A program made the translations under genes and the position numbers. Below are positions 6,790 to 13,939 of a stretch of DNA of 15,024 nt, one piece after another. Origin of the DNA: an archaeon (GTDB lineage: Archaea > Nanobdellota > Nanobdellia > Woesearchaeales > GW2011-AR9); assembly GCA_020053615.1 (NCBI GenBank), contig JAGVMW010000131.1, forward strand, positions 1 to 15,024. The letters are read 5' to 3'. Positions within the stretch are counted from its first letter, which is position 1, and each line of letters starts with the position of its first letter. The notes beneath the pieces were generated by a model. The model was given only the letters and a program-made list of their open reading frames with translations. It did not search any database and was not told the DNA's origin.

Positions 6790-6958
6790 TATTTGTTTAG
6801 CATTAAACTCGACCCCGGTCTCCTAATGTGAGTGCGCTCACACTTCGAAATCTTTGATGCAAAATCGCAGATGCTGCGTCCCCGAATGGGGCTTCCCCCC
6901 GCGACGCACTCGCTGTGTTTAACTGTTAAGATTTCGACTTTATGATGCTAAACAAATA
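6790..6958 (+). repeat. Structured repeat element, copy 2 (169 bp)
   Basis: The copy has the same 14-bp ends as copy 1 (6790-6803 with 6945-6958) and the same identical hairpin P2 at 6827-6842. P3 pairs 6845-6854 (TCGAAATCTT) with 6928-6937 and differs from copy 1 at three base pairs, each change being compensated. P5 pairs TGCGTC at 6875-6880 with GACGCA at 6903-6908, unrelated in sequence to copy 1 but in the same place. P6 is CCCC-GAAT-GGGG at about 6880-6891. The 23-nt join P1-P2 and the 7-nt join P3-P1 have identical lengths in both copies. It lies between divergent genes, in the leader region of the hydrolase at 7004, and has the same orientation as copy 1. Confidence 0.85.
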
Positions 6959-6981
6959 TGAATATGTTCCTAACGAAACGG

Positions 6982-7003
6982 AGGAAAAGACCAGGAAAAG
7001 ACC
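6982..7003 (+). repeat. 11-bp tandem duplication at the hydrolase start
   Basis: AGGAAAAGACC occurs twice in a row (6982-6992 and 6993-7003) directly before the ATG at 7004. A GGAGG lies at 6980-6984, about 19 nt from the ATG, which is far for a Shine-Dalgarno. Without the duplication it would sit about 8 nt away. The second copy offers a weaker AGGA at normal distance. Confidence 0.7.
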
Positions 7004-7891
7004 ATGAGAATAACATTGTTTGGCACCAGAGGATCAAGACCGGTATCCGGGCCGCAATATAATTGTTATGGCGGGGATACTACTTGCGCAGCCGTATTCG
7101 CTAATAGCCAGAAAACATTTATTTTAGATGCCGGAACGGGAATCTGCGGATTGAACCAGATTGGAGATAAAGAATTGTATTTGTTATTAACGCACTTGCA
7201 TTGGGATCATATTCAAGGACTGCCATTTTTTGAGCCTGCATACAATGAAGATAAGCATATTTGTATTTACGGAAAAGCTAACGGAAAAAGCGTCAGAGGA
7301 GCATTAGAAAATCAGCATGAACAATTTAATTTTCCCGTGCCATTTACAGCATTGAAAGGGATTAAAGATGTATTAGAATTTCATCCCGGAGAGGAGATTT
7401 ATGACGACGGAGAGTTAAGCATAGATACGTTGCTGCAAAATCATCCGTCAGGAGGAAGTGTAGCTTACCGCTTTCGGGAACGGCTGGCTGATGGGGATTG
7501 TGCTACGTTTGTATTTTCCACAGATTATGAACTGGAAGGGAATTGGCTGGATGATAGAGTAGCAGAATTTTGGGACGGAGCAGATTTAGTGGTAGCAGAT
7601 ATGCACTACGAACCGCAGGATTCTGAACGTGAAGAGAATAAGTACAAATCAGGATGGGGACATAGCGATTATAAGAGTGGAATTAGATTGGCTACAGTTG
7701 CTGAAGTAAAGATATTAGTAGGCACGCACTTTAATCCATTATCCACGGATAAATATCTAACGGAGCTGGAATCAAGAATGGAAAAAGAAGCAGGAAGAGT
7801 AGCAGAACAATTGGGAAAAGCTAAAGTGGAGACGGGATTAGCACAGCCATCTCAGACGCATATTCTTCCTTCGCAGACGTATGTAATTTGA
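7004..7891 (+). CDS. MBL-fold metallo-hydrolase
   Basis: A 295-residue hydrolase of the metallo-beta-lactamase superfamily, closest in style to the COG1235/PhnP-like group. It opens with ITLFGTRGSRPVSGPQYNCYGGDTTC (residues 3-28, typical of the group) and LDAGTG (41-46). The metal motif THLHWDH gives H64, H66, D68 and H69. Other likely ligands are H147 in NHPSGG, D174 in FSTDYE, H220 in GWGHSDY and H242 in GTHFNP, so two metals can be bound. Substrates of the group include phosphodiester bonds; the actual one cannot be told. The last 45 residues are a charged, then Ser/Thr/Gln-rich tail. Element copy 2 lies just upstream and the mini element just after its stop, so both may affect its expression. 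Confidence 0.85.
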   Translation: MRITLFGTRGSRPVSGPQYNCYGGDTTCAAVFANSQKTFILDAGTGICGLNQIGDKELYLLLTHLHWDHIQGLPFFEPAYNEDKHICIYGKANGKSVRGALENQHEQFNFPVPFTALKGIKDVLEFHPGEEIYDDGELSIDTLLQNHPSGGSVAYRFRERLADGDCATFVFSTDYELEGNWLDDRVAEFWDGADLVVADMHYEPQDSEREENKYKSGWGHSDYKSGIRLATVAEVKILVGTHFNPLSTDKYLTELESRMEKEAGRVAEQLGKAKVETGLAQPSQTHILPSQTYVI

Positions 7892-7896
7892 AAAAG

Positions 7897-7947
7897 GTAT
7901 TTGTTTAGCTCGGCGCGGTCAATTTGCTTGCTGAGCTAAACAAATAC
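7897..7947. repeat. Mini copy of the structured element (51 bp hairpin)
   Basis: Perfect 15-bp arms GTATTTGTTTAGCTC (7897-7911) and its complement (7933-7947) share the 12-base core TATTTGTTTAGC with the two long elements. The inner CTCGGCGCGGTC resembles CTCGACCCCGGTC of copy 2, as if the rest had been deleted. It starts 6 nt after the hydrolase stop and may serve as its 3' end structure. Confidence 0.8.
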
Positions 7948-7983
7948 GAAAAAATAGAATGAAAATAGAAAACAAAAATAAAA

Positions 7984-8034
7984 TTATTTCTTAACTTTCT
8001 TTTTCTTCTTAGCTCCACATCCACTGCATGCCAT
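7984..8034 (-). CDS. 16-residue CxxC/poly-lysine peptide
   Basis: The reading frame encodes MACSGCGAKKKKKVKK. Four nt before its ATG is GAGGTGAT, a perfect match to the anti-Shine-Dalgarno of 16S rRNA and the best ribosome site in the window. A TATA box (8079-8085) and an operator-like palindrome (8049-8069) precede it. Such a complete set of signals is hard to explain by chance, although the frame is short. The CxxC pair could bind a metal, perhaps with a partner, and the lysine tail suggests contact with RNA, DNA or the ribosome. Nothing more can be said of function. It reads toward the mini element and the hydrolase gene. Confidence 0.6.
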   Translation of the reverse strand: MACSGCGAKKKKKVKK

Positions 8035-8048
8035 AGTAATCACCTCGT

Positions 8049-8069
8049 TTTAGTTTTGAAAGAACTAAA
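8049..8069. promoter_or_regulatory. Operator-like palindrome before the small peptide gene
   Basis: TTTAGTT (8049-8055) and AACTAAA (8063-8069) form a perfect 7-bp inverted repeat with a 7-nt spacer. It sits between the TATA box and the ribosome site, over the predicted transcription start, where an archaeal repressor would block the polymerase. It could also be a leader hairpin if transcription starts further upstream. Confidence 0.5.
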
Positions 8070-8078
8070 GTGAGCTGG

Positions 8079-8085
8079 TTTATAT
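8079..8085 (-). promoter_or_regulatory. TATA box of the small peptide gene
   Basis: On the minus strand ATATAAA follows a purine-rich AAAGAAAAAC, a good BRE/TATA pair. The predicted start near 8056 leaves a leader of about 20 nt that holds the Shine-Dalgarno. Confidence 0.6.
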
Positions 8086-8254
8086 GTTTTTCTTTGAGCA
8101 GTAACACTTGTAAAAAGAGTGGCTCCTGAATCTTATGTTTCTTAATAAGAAGAGATATTATGGTGGGAGATTGCTTCTGAATACAGTGAGATAAAAAGAC
8201 TAAAATTATCTATATCTCAACCCTAAAGAACAAAACCACTAAAAAGTAGTAAAC
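8086..8254. other. Intergenic stretch with no visible feature
   Basis: This AT-rich stretch separates the divergent peptide and kinase promoters. I see no reading frame with a start signal, no strong hairpin and no repeat in it. Confidence 0.5.
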
Positions 8255-8264
8255 TTTAAATATA
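8255..8264 (+). promoter_or_regulatory. TATA box of the membrane kinase-HAD operon
   Basis: TTTAAATATA is centred about 30 nt before the ATG at 8290. No Shine-Dalgarno precedes the gene, which fits a near-leaderless mRNA. Confidence 0.65.
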
Positions 8265-8289
8265 TGCCTGCAAATTAACACTAAACCCT

Positions 8290-11200
8290 ATGACTAATAA
8301 ACCCGTTAGCGTTATAAAAGAATTATTAGGAGACAGAAAATATCATACTTTAATAGATAAAATCCTGTTAAAGCGCCTTTTATCAGAATTATATGAACGC
8401 GGGCAGCGTTATGAGGATGTTCGAGATAAAATACAAAGAGAAGAATTTACTTTGGAAGAAGAGGTAGATTGTGTAAAAGATGATTTCAGGGCTGGCCGAC
8501 TTAAGCTAGTTATTCCCGAATCTAATTTCGAGATGACCAGCTTTTACCGCATAGCTTTTGGTAATGAAAAATCAAGTGAAATAGCTCGAGATTATGAAAT
8601 CAGCAATTTTCTACAGGACAGAGAAGTAAAAACCCCTTCAGTAGTATACAAAGCAGAAGGGTTTACAGCTACTGAATTTATCCGAGGAGAAAGTTTCTTA
8701 AAAGTGTTATTAGGTGAGGATACTAACAAAGCCAAAAGAGTAGCTAAAGTACAAGAAGAAATGCTGGATCAAATAGCAAAATATCATGTTATACCTATTG
8801 ACCAAAAAATAAAAAATATGTTTGACAATGGTAAATTACAAAAATATTCGCTGAGTAAGTTTGTGAAAGCCATTTCCGCTGACCAGAAAAGACCGATTTA
8901 TGGAACAGATGCTGTGCTTAACCGCTGGAAAGAGTCTATTGATGATTACTTGACCGCTACCGGCACAGGAATACTTCACAATGACTTACATAGTGAAAAC
9001 ATCATTGTTAATTATAATCATCCTTCAATTATAGATTGGGGGGATACAACCATTGGACCAGTGCATTATGATGTATGCCGCCTACTGCTGACCAGCGGAT
9101 TTTTTAATGAAACGCATAAAGATGAGATAGATGTCCTGGTTGCAAGATGCAGCAGCAAATCTGACGGAAAACAGATTCAACCACAAAACAGTTCTCAGCA
9201 AAAAATCGAAGCTATTTTTGACCGCCATTTCGCTGCAGCCGCCCCCTGTTTGGAAAGAAAATTGTCTCCGAAATCTCCAAAAGCAGAATGGAACTCCGAA
9301 CGCTTTTATCATGCATTTAATCGTGCTCATGCTTCTACTCGACTAAGGTTAGCTGGGTCAACTTACAAATTTATCCAAGACCTGAAGAAGAATAATGCGC
9401 TTGACCGGTTGTTAACTACGGAAGAAAAAGAGCTATTGGAGAATCTACCTTCCTATCATTTTACCTGGTGCCTAAAAGCATTAGAGAAAGAAGGGCTACA
9501 TGATGTGGCAAGTGACTTAGAATCACTCACCGCAGGAACAGGGATGCACCGCAAATTCGAATGCGGAGTTGTTGAAAAGGAAACTAAAGAGACCGAGGAA
9601 GCTAATAGTGATAGCACTTTAAAGAATTATTCCATGGAAGAGTTCATCCAAAAGTATAATCCAGATGTTAAATCGTGGGCAACACTACAAAGGATTAAAG
9701 ACAAGGAGGGATTAGTAGAGAAAGAGAAAACTACTCAGGAAAATGACGTTAAGAAGATGGCCAGGAAGCGAAAATTAAAATTCTTATCTCGTATTGCTGC
9801 CGGAGCCGCAGTATTGATTGGAACAGCATTAGGAGCATATACAAAGTATGTGCAGCCAGAACAAGAAAGAATTGGTAAAGAAGTGGAAATTGTAAGCCAT
9901 CTTGCCGAAAACTGGCCGCAGGACTTTTCTGATAAGGTAATGCTCACTTATGAATCTCCACATCCAAAGTATAAATATCAAACCAATCATAGCATAAAAA
10001 TAGTCCCTGCTGTGGCTAATTTTTTATATGTCCCTTCTACAGATTTCAGTGAGAAAGTCAATGCACAGTTTAAGCAGTTTAATGATACTCACCCAGACAT
10101 TCCGGTTTTATTTGATGTTAAAGCATGTTTAAACGATGGAGAATCCATTTCTTTGTGCTATCCGCACCAGCTTTCATCAGAGGAGCAGTTAAACCAGAAG
10201 AGAGAAGAACTGAAAGAAAGCAGAGCCTCATGTTTAGGAGATTATATCACTGTTCCTTGGGAATTCCGTCTGGGAAAAAGATTGGTTGCACGATTTGATT
10301 ATTATAAAGGCAAGAGCATATCAGAGACGATAGAAAGCTTGGAATATCTCTATTTCCGTCTTCCGGGGATTATTCGTGCGTTAGAAAGAGTTTCAGGGAA
10401 CAAATTTAATGAATTGTTAGATGAAACGGCAAAGAGTGCTGGTTATACCGGAGATGATGCTCGCTTTAAAGCGCATCTATTTGCCAGCAGCCTTGCCCAC
10501 AAGATTAAACCTTCAGGAAATATTGCAGGAACTTATGTGGGTGTATTTTGCTCTGATGATGCGGTGCTCCTGCATGCTCAAAACTCAACCGAGAAGATGT
10601 TTGCTGAATCTAATCTACCCTGCACCGAAGATGCACGCAATGCTTACTTCACTTTTCTGCGTATGAATGGATTGGATTTAGGAACAAGTGCTGAACTGAA
10701 ACAGAAAGTAGAAGATGAATATAAATTGATACTTGCCATAAATGAAAACTTTCCTAAAGTTAAAATTTATCCCGGTGAAGTGGGAGATACTTTATTCGAA
10801 TTGACAAAATTAGGATATGGTATTTCTAGTGATACTCTCCAGCTTAGGTTAGCAGTATTGAATAGCATAGCCGAACCGGCTAAAAAACATACCGATAAAC
10901 TACGCCAAGGCAAAGAAGTTGACTCAGCTTGTGATTCGTTAGCGGTTATTAATGCACCAGAAGAGACACTAAACTGCGAATATTTCTGGTCTTTAACTCT
11001 AGACAAACTAATCAAAACCGAAAAATCAGTTTACAATTTGACCGGAATTGGATTGAGGGGAGCAAATAGACAGCAGGAATCAACGCAGATAAAAGAAGTA
11101 ATGGGCTGTAATTTTAGAGCTACAGAATTATTTTCTTCATTAGAGATTCGTGGATTGTATAATGATGATTACCTAATGGGACTTGCATTTTCAGAGAATA

Positions 11201-11535
11201 ATAGAATAATGTCTCAAGATGAAGTACAATTTAATGAAGTGCTTCTAGGCGAAGATATGAACCAAGCACAGTGGGAAAAAGACTTGTTCAAAATGGGAGA
11301 CCAATGCGGAAGATGGCTGTATGAGCTGCACCAACAGTGTTATTTATCCGGAGATTTGAACAAAGAAACTTACGACAAGTATTTTAACGCAGCTAATACT
11401 TTTACGCAAAGTTATGAAACTTATACTAAAATGCTTTTAAGCCTGCTTCCTTCTGGAGTAAGTAATAGTTCAGACATCTTTCAGGGTTCAAATATTTATC
11501 TGCCATCATTCCCTGCAGTGGAGGAGAAAAAATGA
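8290..11535 (+). CDS. Membrane protein with cytosolic APH-like kinase domain and large outer domain
   Basis: This 1081-residue protein has three parts. Residues about 75-270 are a kinase-like fold of the APH/choline-kinase type: FYRIAFGN (R87 where a Lys is usual), E103 in the following helix, the loop HNDLHSENI (D232, N237) and IDWGD (D249) for metal binding. Residues 270-490 are helical and charged, ending in KKMARKRKLK. One membrane helix follows at about 498-520 (IAAGAAVLIGTALGAY). By the positive-inside rule the kinase faces the cytosol and residues 521-1081 lie outside. The outer part has ten cysteines (613, 623, 648, 754, 778, 881, 896, 940, 1006, 1017), which suggests disulfides, and no domain I recognise. 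This order, kinase first and sensor-like part last, is the reverse of usual receptor kinases. The gene is coupled by an ATGA overlap to the HAD hydrolase. Confidence 0.75.
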   Translation: MTNKPVSVIKELLGDRKYHTLIDKILLKRLLSELYERGQRYEDVRDKIQREEFTLEEEVDCVKDDFRAGRLKLVIPESNFEMTSFYRIAFGNEKSSEIARDYEISNFLQDREVKTPSVVYKAEGFTATEFIRGESFLKVLLGEDTNKAKRVAKVQEEMLDQIAKYHVIPIDQKIKNMFDNGKLQKYSLSKFVKAISADQKRPIYGTDAVLNRWKESIDDYLTATGTGILHNDLHSENIIVNYNHPSIIDWGDTTIGPVHYDVCRLLLTSGFFNETHKDEIDVLVARCSSKSDGKQIQPQNSSQQKIEAIFDRHFAAAAPCLERKLSPKSPKAEWNSERFYHAFNRAHASTRLRLAGSTYKFIQDLKKNNALDRLLTTEEKELLENLPSYHFTWCLKALEKEGLHDVASDLESLTAGTGMHRKFECGVVEKETKETEEANSDSTLKNYSMEEFIQKYNPDVKSWATLQRIKDKEGLVEKEKTTQENDVKKMARKRKLKFLSRIAAGAAVLIGTALGAYTKYVQPEQERIGKEVEIVSHLAENWPQDFSDKVMLTYESPHPKYKYQTNHSIKIVPAVANFLYVPSTDFSEKVNAQFKQFNDTHPDIPVLFDVKACLNDGESISLCYPHQLSSEEQLNQKREELKESRASCLGDYITVPWEFRLGKRLVARFDYYKGKSISETIESLEYLYFRLPGIIRALERVSGNKFNELLDETAKSAGYTGDDARFKAHLFASSLAHKIKPSGNIAGTYVGVFCSDDAVLLHAQNSTEKMFAESNLPCTEDARNAYFTFLRMNGLDLGTSAELKQKVEDEYKLILAINENFPKVKIYPGEVGDTLFELTKLGYGISSDTLQLRLAVLNSIAEPAKKHTDKLRQGKEVDSACDSLAVINAPEETLNCEYFWSLTLDKLIKTEKSVYNLTGIGLRGANRQQESTQIKEVMGCNFRATELFSSLEIRGLYNDDYLMGLAFSENNRIMSQDEVQFNEVLLGEDMNQAQWEKDLFKMGDQCGRWLYELHQQCYLSGDLNKETYDKYFNAANTFTQSYETYTKMLLSLLPSGVSNSSDIFQGSNIYLPSFPAVEEKK

Positions 11536-12206
11536 CTTCAGCCATAATTACGGATGCGTTTGGAGTATTGGTGGAAAGTAAAGGTAACACCAGAAAGATG
11601 TTTTATGAGTATGTGAAAGATAAGACGACTAAATCAAAAGAAGAAGTGATGCAAATTTATAACCAATATCGGGCACGTTCGTTTACGGAGAAAGATTATA
11701 ATTATGAAGAAGCGATTAGAGATACTTTCCAGGGATTGAGCATAGAAGAATATTATAATGATTTCCTAACCTTAAACCAAGTTGAGCAAAGAAAGATAGA
11801 AGTTAAGAATGAAAGTGTAATTAAAATGCTGTCTGGGCTTAAACAAAAAGGAGTTCCGGTGTATGTATTAACCGATTTTGATGCGCCAACAGATTATGTC
11901 AAAACTATCTTTTCCAGATTAGGATTGTTAGAATTGATTACGGATATTGTCTCATCTAAAGATGTAGGCCATATGAAGCCATCACCAGAAATGTTTGACT
12001 ATATGCTTAGCAAGTATGGACTGAGAAAAGAAGATACCGCCTTTTTAGGGCATTCTTATGACGAAGTTAGAGGAGCATATGAGTTAGGGTTCAAGACTTT
12101 TGCTTGTTTTTATGAGCATGAAGAAGGAGATTTCTCTTTTGTTCCGGATGAACAGAAACTGTCAGAGTTGGAAGAATTGGTGGGGAAAATAGTAAAGAAA
12201 GATTGA
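11532..12206 (+). CDS. HAD-superfamily hydrolase
   Basis: A 224-residue hydrolase of the haloacid dehalogenase superfamily. Motif I is IITDAFGVL with nucleophile D8; the usual second Asp is F10, as in the DxYGT form of haloacid dehalogenases. Motif II is VLTD (T114), motif III is K149 in GHMKPSPEMF, and motif IV is GHSYDEV (H174, D177) in place of the common GDSxxD. The helical cap lies at about residues 17-90. It may hydrolyse a phosphorylated small molecule or act as a dehalogenase-type enzyme; the motif changes make phosphatase activity less certain. The start overlaps the kinase stop (ATGA) and GGAGG lies 8 nt upstream, so the two proteins are made together. They may add and remove a phosphate from a shared target, which is inference. 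Confidence 0.85.
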   Translation: MTSAIITDAFGVLVESKGNTRKMFYEYVKDKTTKSKEEVMQIYNQYRARSFTEKDYNYEEAIRDTFQGLSIEEYYNDFLTLNQVEQRKIEVKNESVIKMLSGLKQKGVPVYVLTDFDAPTDYVKTIFSRLGLLELITDIVSSKDVGHMKPSPEMFDYMLSKYGLRKEDTAFLGHSYDEVRGAYELGFKTFACFYEHEEGDFSFVPDEQKLSELEELVGKIVKKD

Positions 12207-12210
12207 ATAC

Positions 12211-13173
12211 TCATAACTTCCGAGTCATATTCAATCCATATAATTCTTTAGTGATAAACCAAATTGCACCCATTAATGCTCCTAAATTCCAATACAATGG
12301 TAAATCGTTAACCGTAGCTTTCAGAGCATAACCTTCATTCCACACTTTCTCACGATTATTTAATAGCTCGATGGCCTTATCCAAGTTATAGCTCAAACAC
12401 AAGTCTTTCATGTCGCGTAGATGGTTATTAATCAGTTCTAAAGTAAACAAAGCATTCTTGGAATAGTTTAGCTTCTCCAATGATAAAGTCATATTAACAA
12501 TTGCTTTATGAGAGCTATTTATGGTATTGAAATGTTCGGCGATACTATTTCTGATTTTAGATTCTTCTCGGCTATAACTTACCATGCTAAGAAGACGAGA
12601 GTAATACAGGATGAACCTGCGGGTGTTAGAGAAAGAGGGTTGTATTACGATTAGTTTGTCTTTGTCCTGTGCTTTAAGTGCAGAAAGGACTTCCGCAGCT
12701 TGATTAGACAGCAGGAATAAAATACGATTGAAGATGTTCTGGGCAGATTGTTCGTCGACTCCAGCCCCTAAATCTTTTATTACGGTTCTTTTTTCACTTT
12801 GTTCAACAATTTCCATCCCAATTAGTTTTTGATTTACGAGCTCTTGTAGAAATTCGGTGCTCTTGCGTTCTTTTTTAGGTCTTAAGGTGTGAGAATAAAC
12901 ACTGATCGCCGGATTATGGATAAGTTCAATTGTTTCGTAACCCATTACATAAGCGGTTTCGATATTTCCAGCAGTAAGCTTGTCGTTTAACTTAGTAATA
13001 TTCAATTGCAAAGTCTTTCCTTTCTTGGCCTGCTGTGAGCTTAGCTTTAGAATCCCTTCTTCTTCAGAAACTTCAAGATAGTCTCCTTTGTCCAGCTTGT
13101 TTTCTCGTATCCATGCCGAAGGCAGGCTCATTACAAAAGTGGCTTGTCCTAATTTGATAATCTTACGCTTCAT
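12211..13173 (-). CDS. AbrB-PhoU domain regulator
   Basis: A 320-residue archaeal regulator with an N-terminal SpoVT/AbrB DNA-binding domain (residues 1-45: MKRKIIKLGQATFVMSLPSAWIRE, then KGDYLEV) and C-terminal PhoU-like helices (about 215-315). Proteins of this layout are annotated as phosphate uptake regulators in archaea, though direct evidence is scarce and no Pst transport genes are in this window. Residues 95-200 form an alpha/beta linker region. It converges on the HAD gene with only 4 bp between the stops. A BRE/TATA box about 29 nt before the ATG predicts a leaderless mRNA. Confidence 0.85.
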   Translation of the reverse strand: MKRKIIKLGQATFVMSLPSAWIRENKLDKGDYLEVSEEEGILKLSSQQAKKGKTLQLNITKLNDKLTAGNIETAYVMGYETIELIHNPAISVYSHTLRPKKERKSTEFLQELVNQKLIGMEIVEQSEKRTVIKDLGAGVDEQSAQNIFNRILFLLSNQAAEVLSALKAQDKDKLIVIQPSFSNTRRFILYYSRLLSMVSYSREESKIRNSIAEHFNTINSSHKAIVNMTLSLEKLNYSKNALFTLELINNHLRDMKDLCLSYNLDKAIELLNNREKVWNEGYALKATVNDLPLYWNLGALMGAIWFITKELYGLNMTRKL

Positions 13174-13196
13174 GTTAAGTATAAGAAGTTATCATC

Positions 13197-13206
13197 AATA
13201 TATAAG
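13197..13206 (-). promoter_or_regulatory. BRE/TATA promoter of the AbrB-PhoU gene
   Basis: On the minus strand GAAAAG followed by CTTATATATT is centred about 29 nt before the ATG at 13173. It matches the promoter form of the genes at 3538 and 13343. Confidence 0.75.
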
Positions 13207-13310
13207 CTTTTCTAATGTTTCTTAAGAATTTGCTGATTCTTATATATCTTAAGAAGAAAGATTATATTGGGGGGTGTTTAATCTACTATCAAGTGGTTTC
13301 AATGGAAAAA

Positions 13311-13320
13311 CTTATAAATA
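13311..13320 (+). promoter_or_regulatory. BRE/TATA promoter of the gene at 13343
   Basis: GGAAAAA followed by CTTATAAATA is centred about 27 nt before the TTG at 13343. This supports the TTG as the start of a leaderless mRNA. Confidence 0.75.
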
Positions 13321-13342
13321 AACACTACTTTGGAATAATAAA

Positions 13343-13939
13343 TTGACCTACGCAACGGATTTAATTGGACAAGTAGTTGGAGTTCATCCGGTTAGTGGAG
13401 AGACTAAAGTGAGCGAGATGTATTCTAGAATTACTGAAGAAACAATCGATGATATCTTTCAAACTGATTTATCCCACAAGTTTGGCGAACAAGTTAAAGG
13501 AGCAAAAGCAGTGGTTTATGCAGATTATTATGGAAAATATCATGTTGCATTCCTTACTGAATCAGTTTATACTCATCATAGGCATGCTGCTGCTACGCTG
13601 GTTGGAGTAGATAATCCTAGAGCAAAAGCATTATACGAGGGAGATTACGATCAAGTACATGATTTACTGGACAGAATTGCTGGATTTGAATTACAATTAG
13701 ATGCACAAACAGGTCAAATTATTGGCATCCAGCAGGATTCTTGGATCACCAAGAGACAAAAAGACAGAGGAAGAATTGTTAGTTCCACTATGCAGGAAGA
13801 GATGGTTTTAGAATTATTGTCAAGCATAGACCCTTCTTTTCTTAGTGAAAAATATCGAGAATTGGAATGCGTTGATGATCAGAAGCTGTTTGTCGCACCT
13901 ATACCACAGCAGGGATATCAAACTCATCTTTTAAATTGA
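13343..13939 (+). CDS. Unknown 198-residue protein, TTG start
   Basis: I do not recognise this protein. It appears soluble, with no signal peptide or membrane helix. It contains KAVVYADYYGKYHVAFL (residues 54-70), a histidine cluster YTHHRHAAATLVGV (76-89), an acidic helix (96-115) and a basic ITKRQKDRGR (about 135-144). The histidines might bind metal. The TTG start is chosen because a strong BRE/TATA promoter places the transcription start right at it and no upstream start fits. The last 41 nt overlap the end of the convergent phosphoesterase gene on the other strand. Confidence 0.75.
   Translation: MTYATDLIGQVVGVHPVSGETKVSEMYSRITEETIDDIFQTDLSHKFGEQVKGAKAVVYADYYGKYHVAFLTESVYTHHRHAAATLVGVDNPRAKALYEGDYDQVHDLLDRIAGFELQLDAQTGQIIGIQQDSWITKRQKDRGRIVSSTMQEEMVLELLSSIDPSFLSEKYRELECVDDQKLFVAPIPQQGYQTHLLN

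Noticed and set aside
5505..6958. Integron attC sites
   Set aside because: The ends are inverted and internal folds are present, but GTTTAGC/GCTAAAC does not fit the GTTRRRY/RYYYAAC core boxes or their order, and no integrase gene is present.
5505..6958. Plain bidirectional terminator
   Set aside because: Copy 2 lies between divergent genes, where no terminator is needed, and the complex conserved inner fold goes beyond a terminator hairpin.
5505..7947. CRISPR-like repeat array
   Set aside because: Three copies are far apart, contain genes between them, differ in length and have terminal inverted repeats; no spacers or cas genes are present.
9082..11015. Frames of 70-82 codons inside the kinase gene on both strands
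   Set aside because: They lie wholly within the long coding region, have no own signals and read as shadows.
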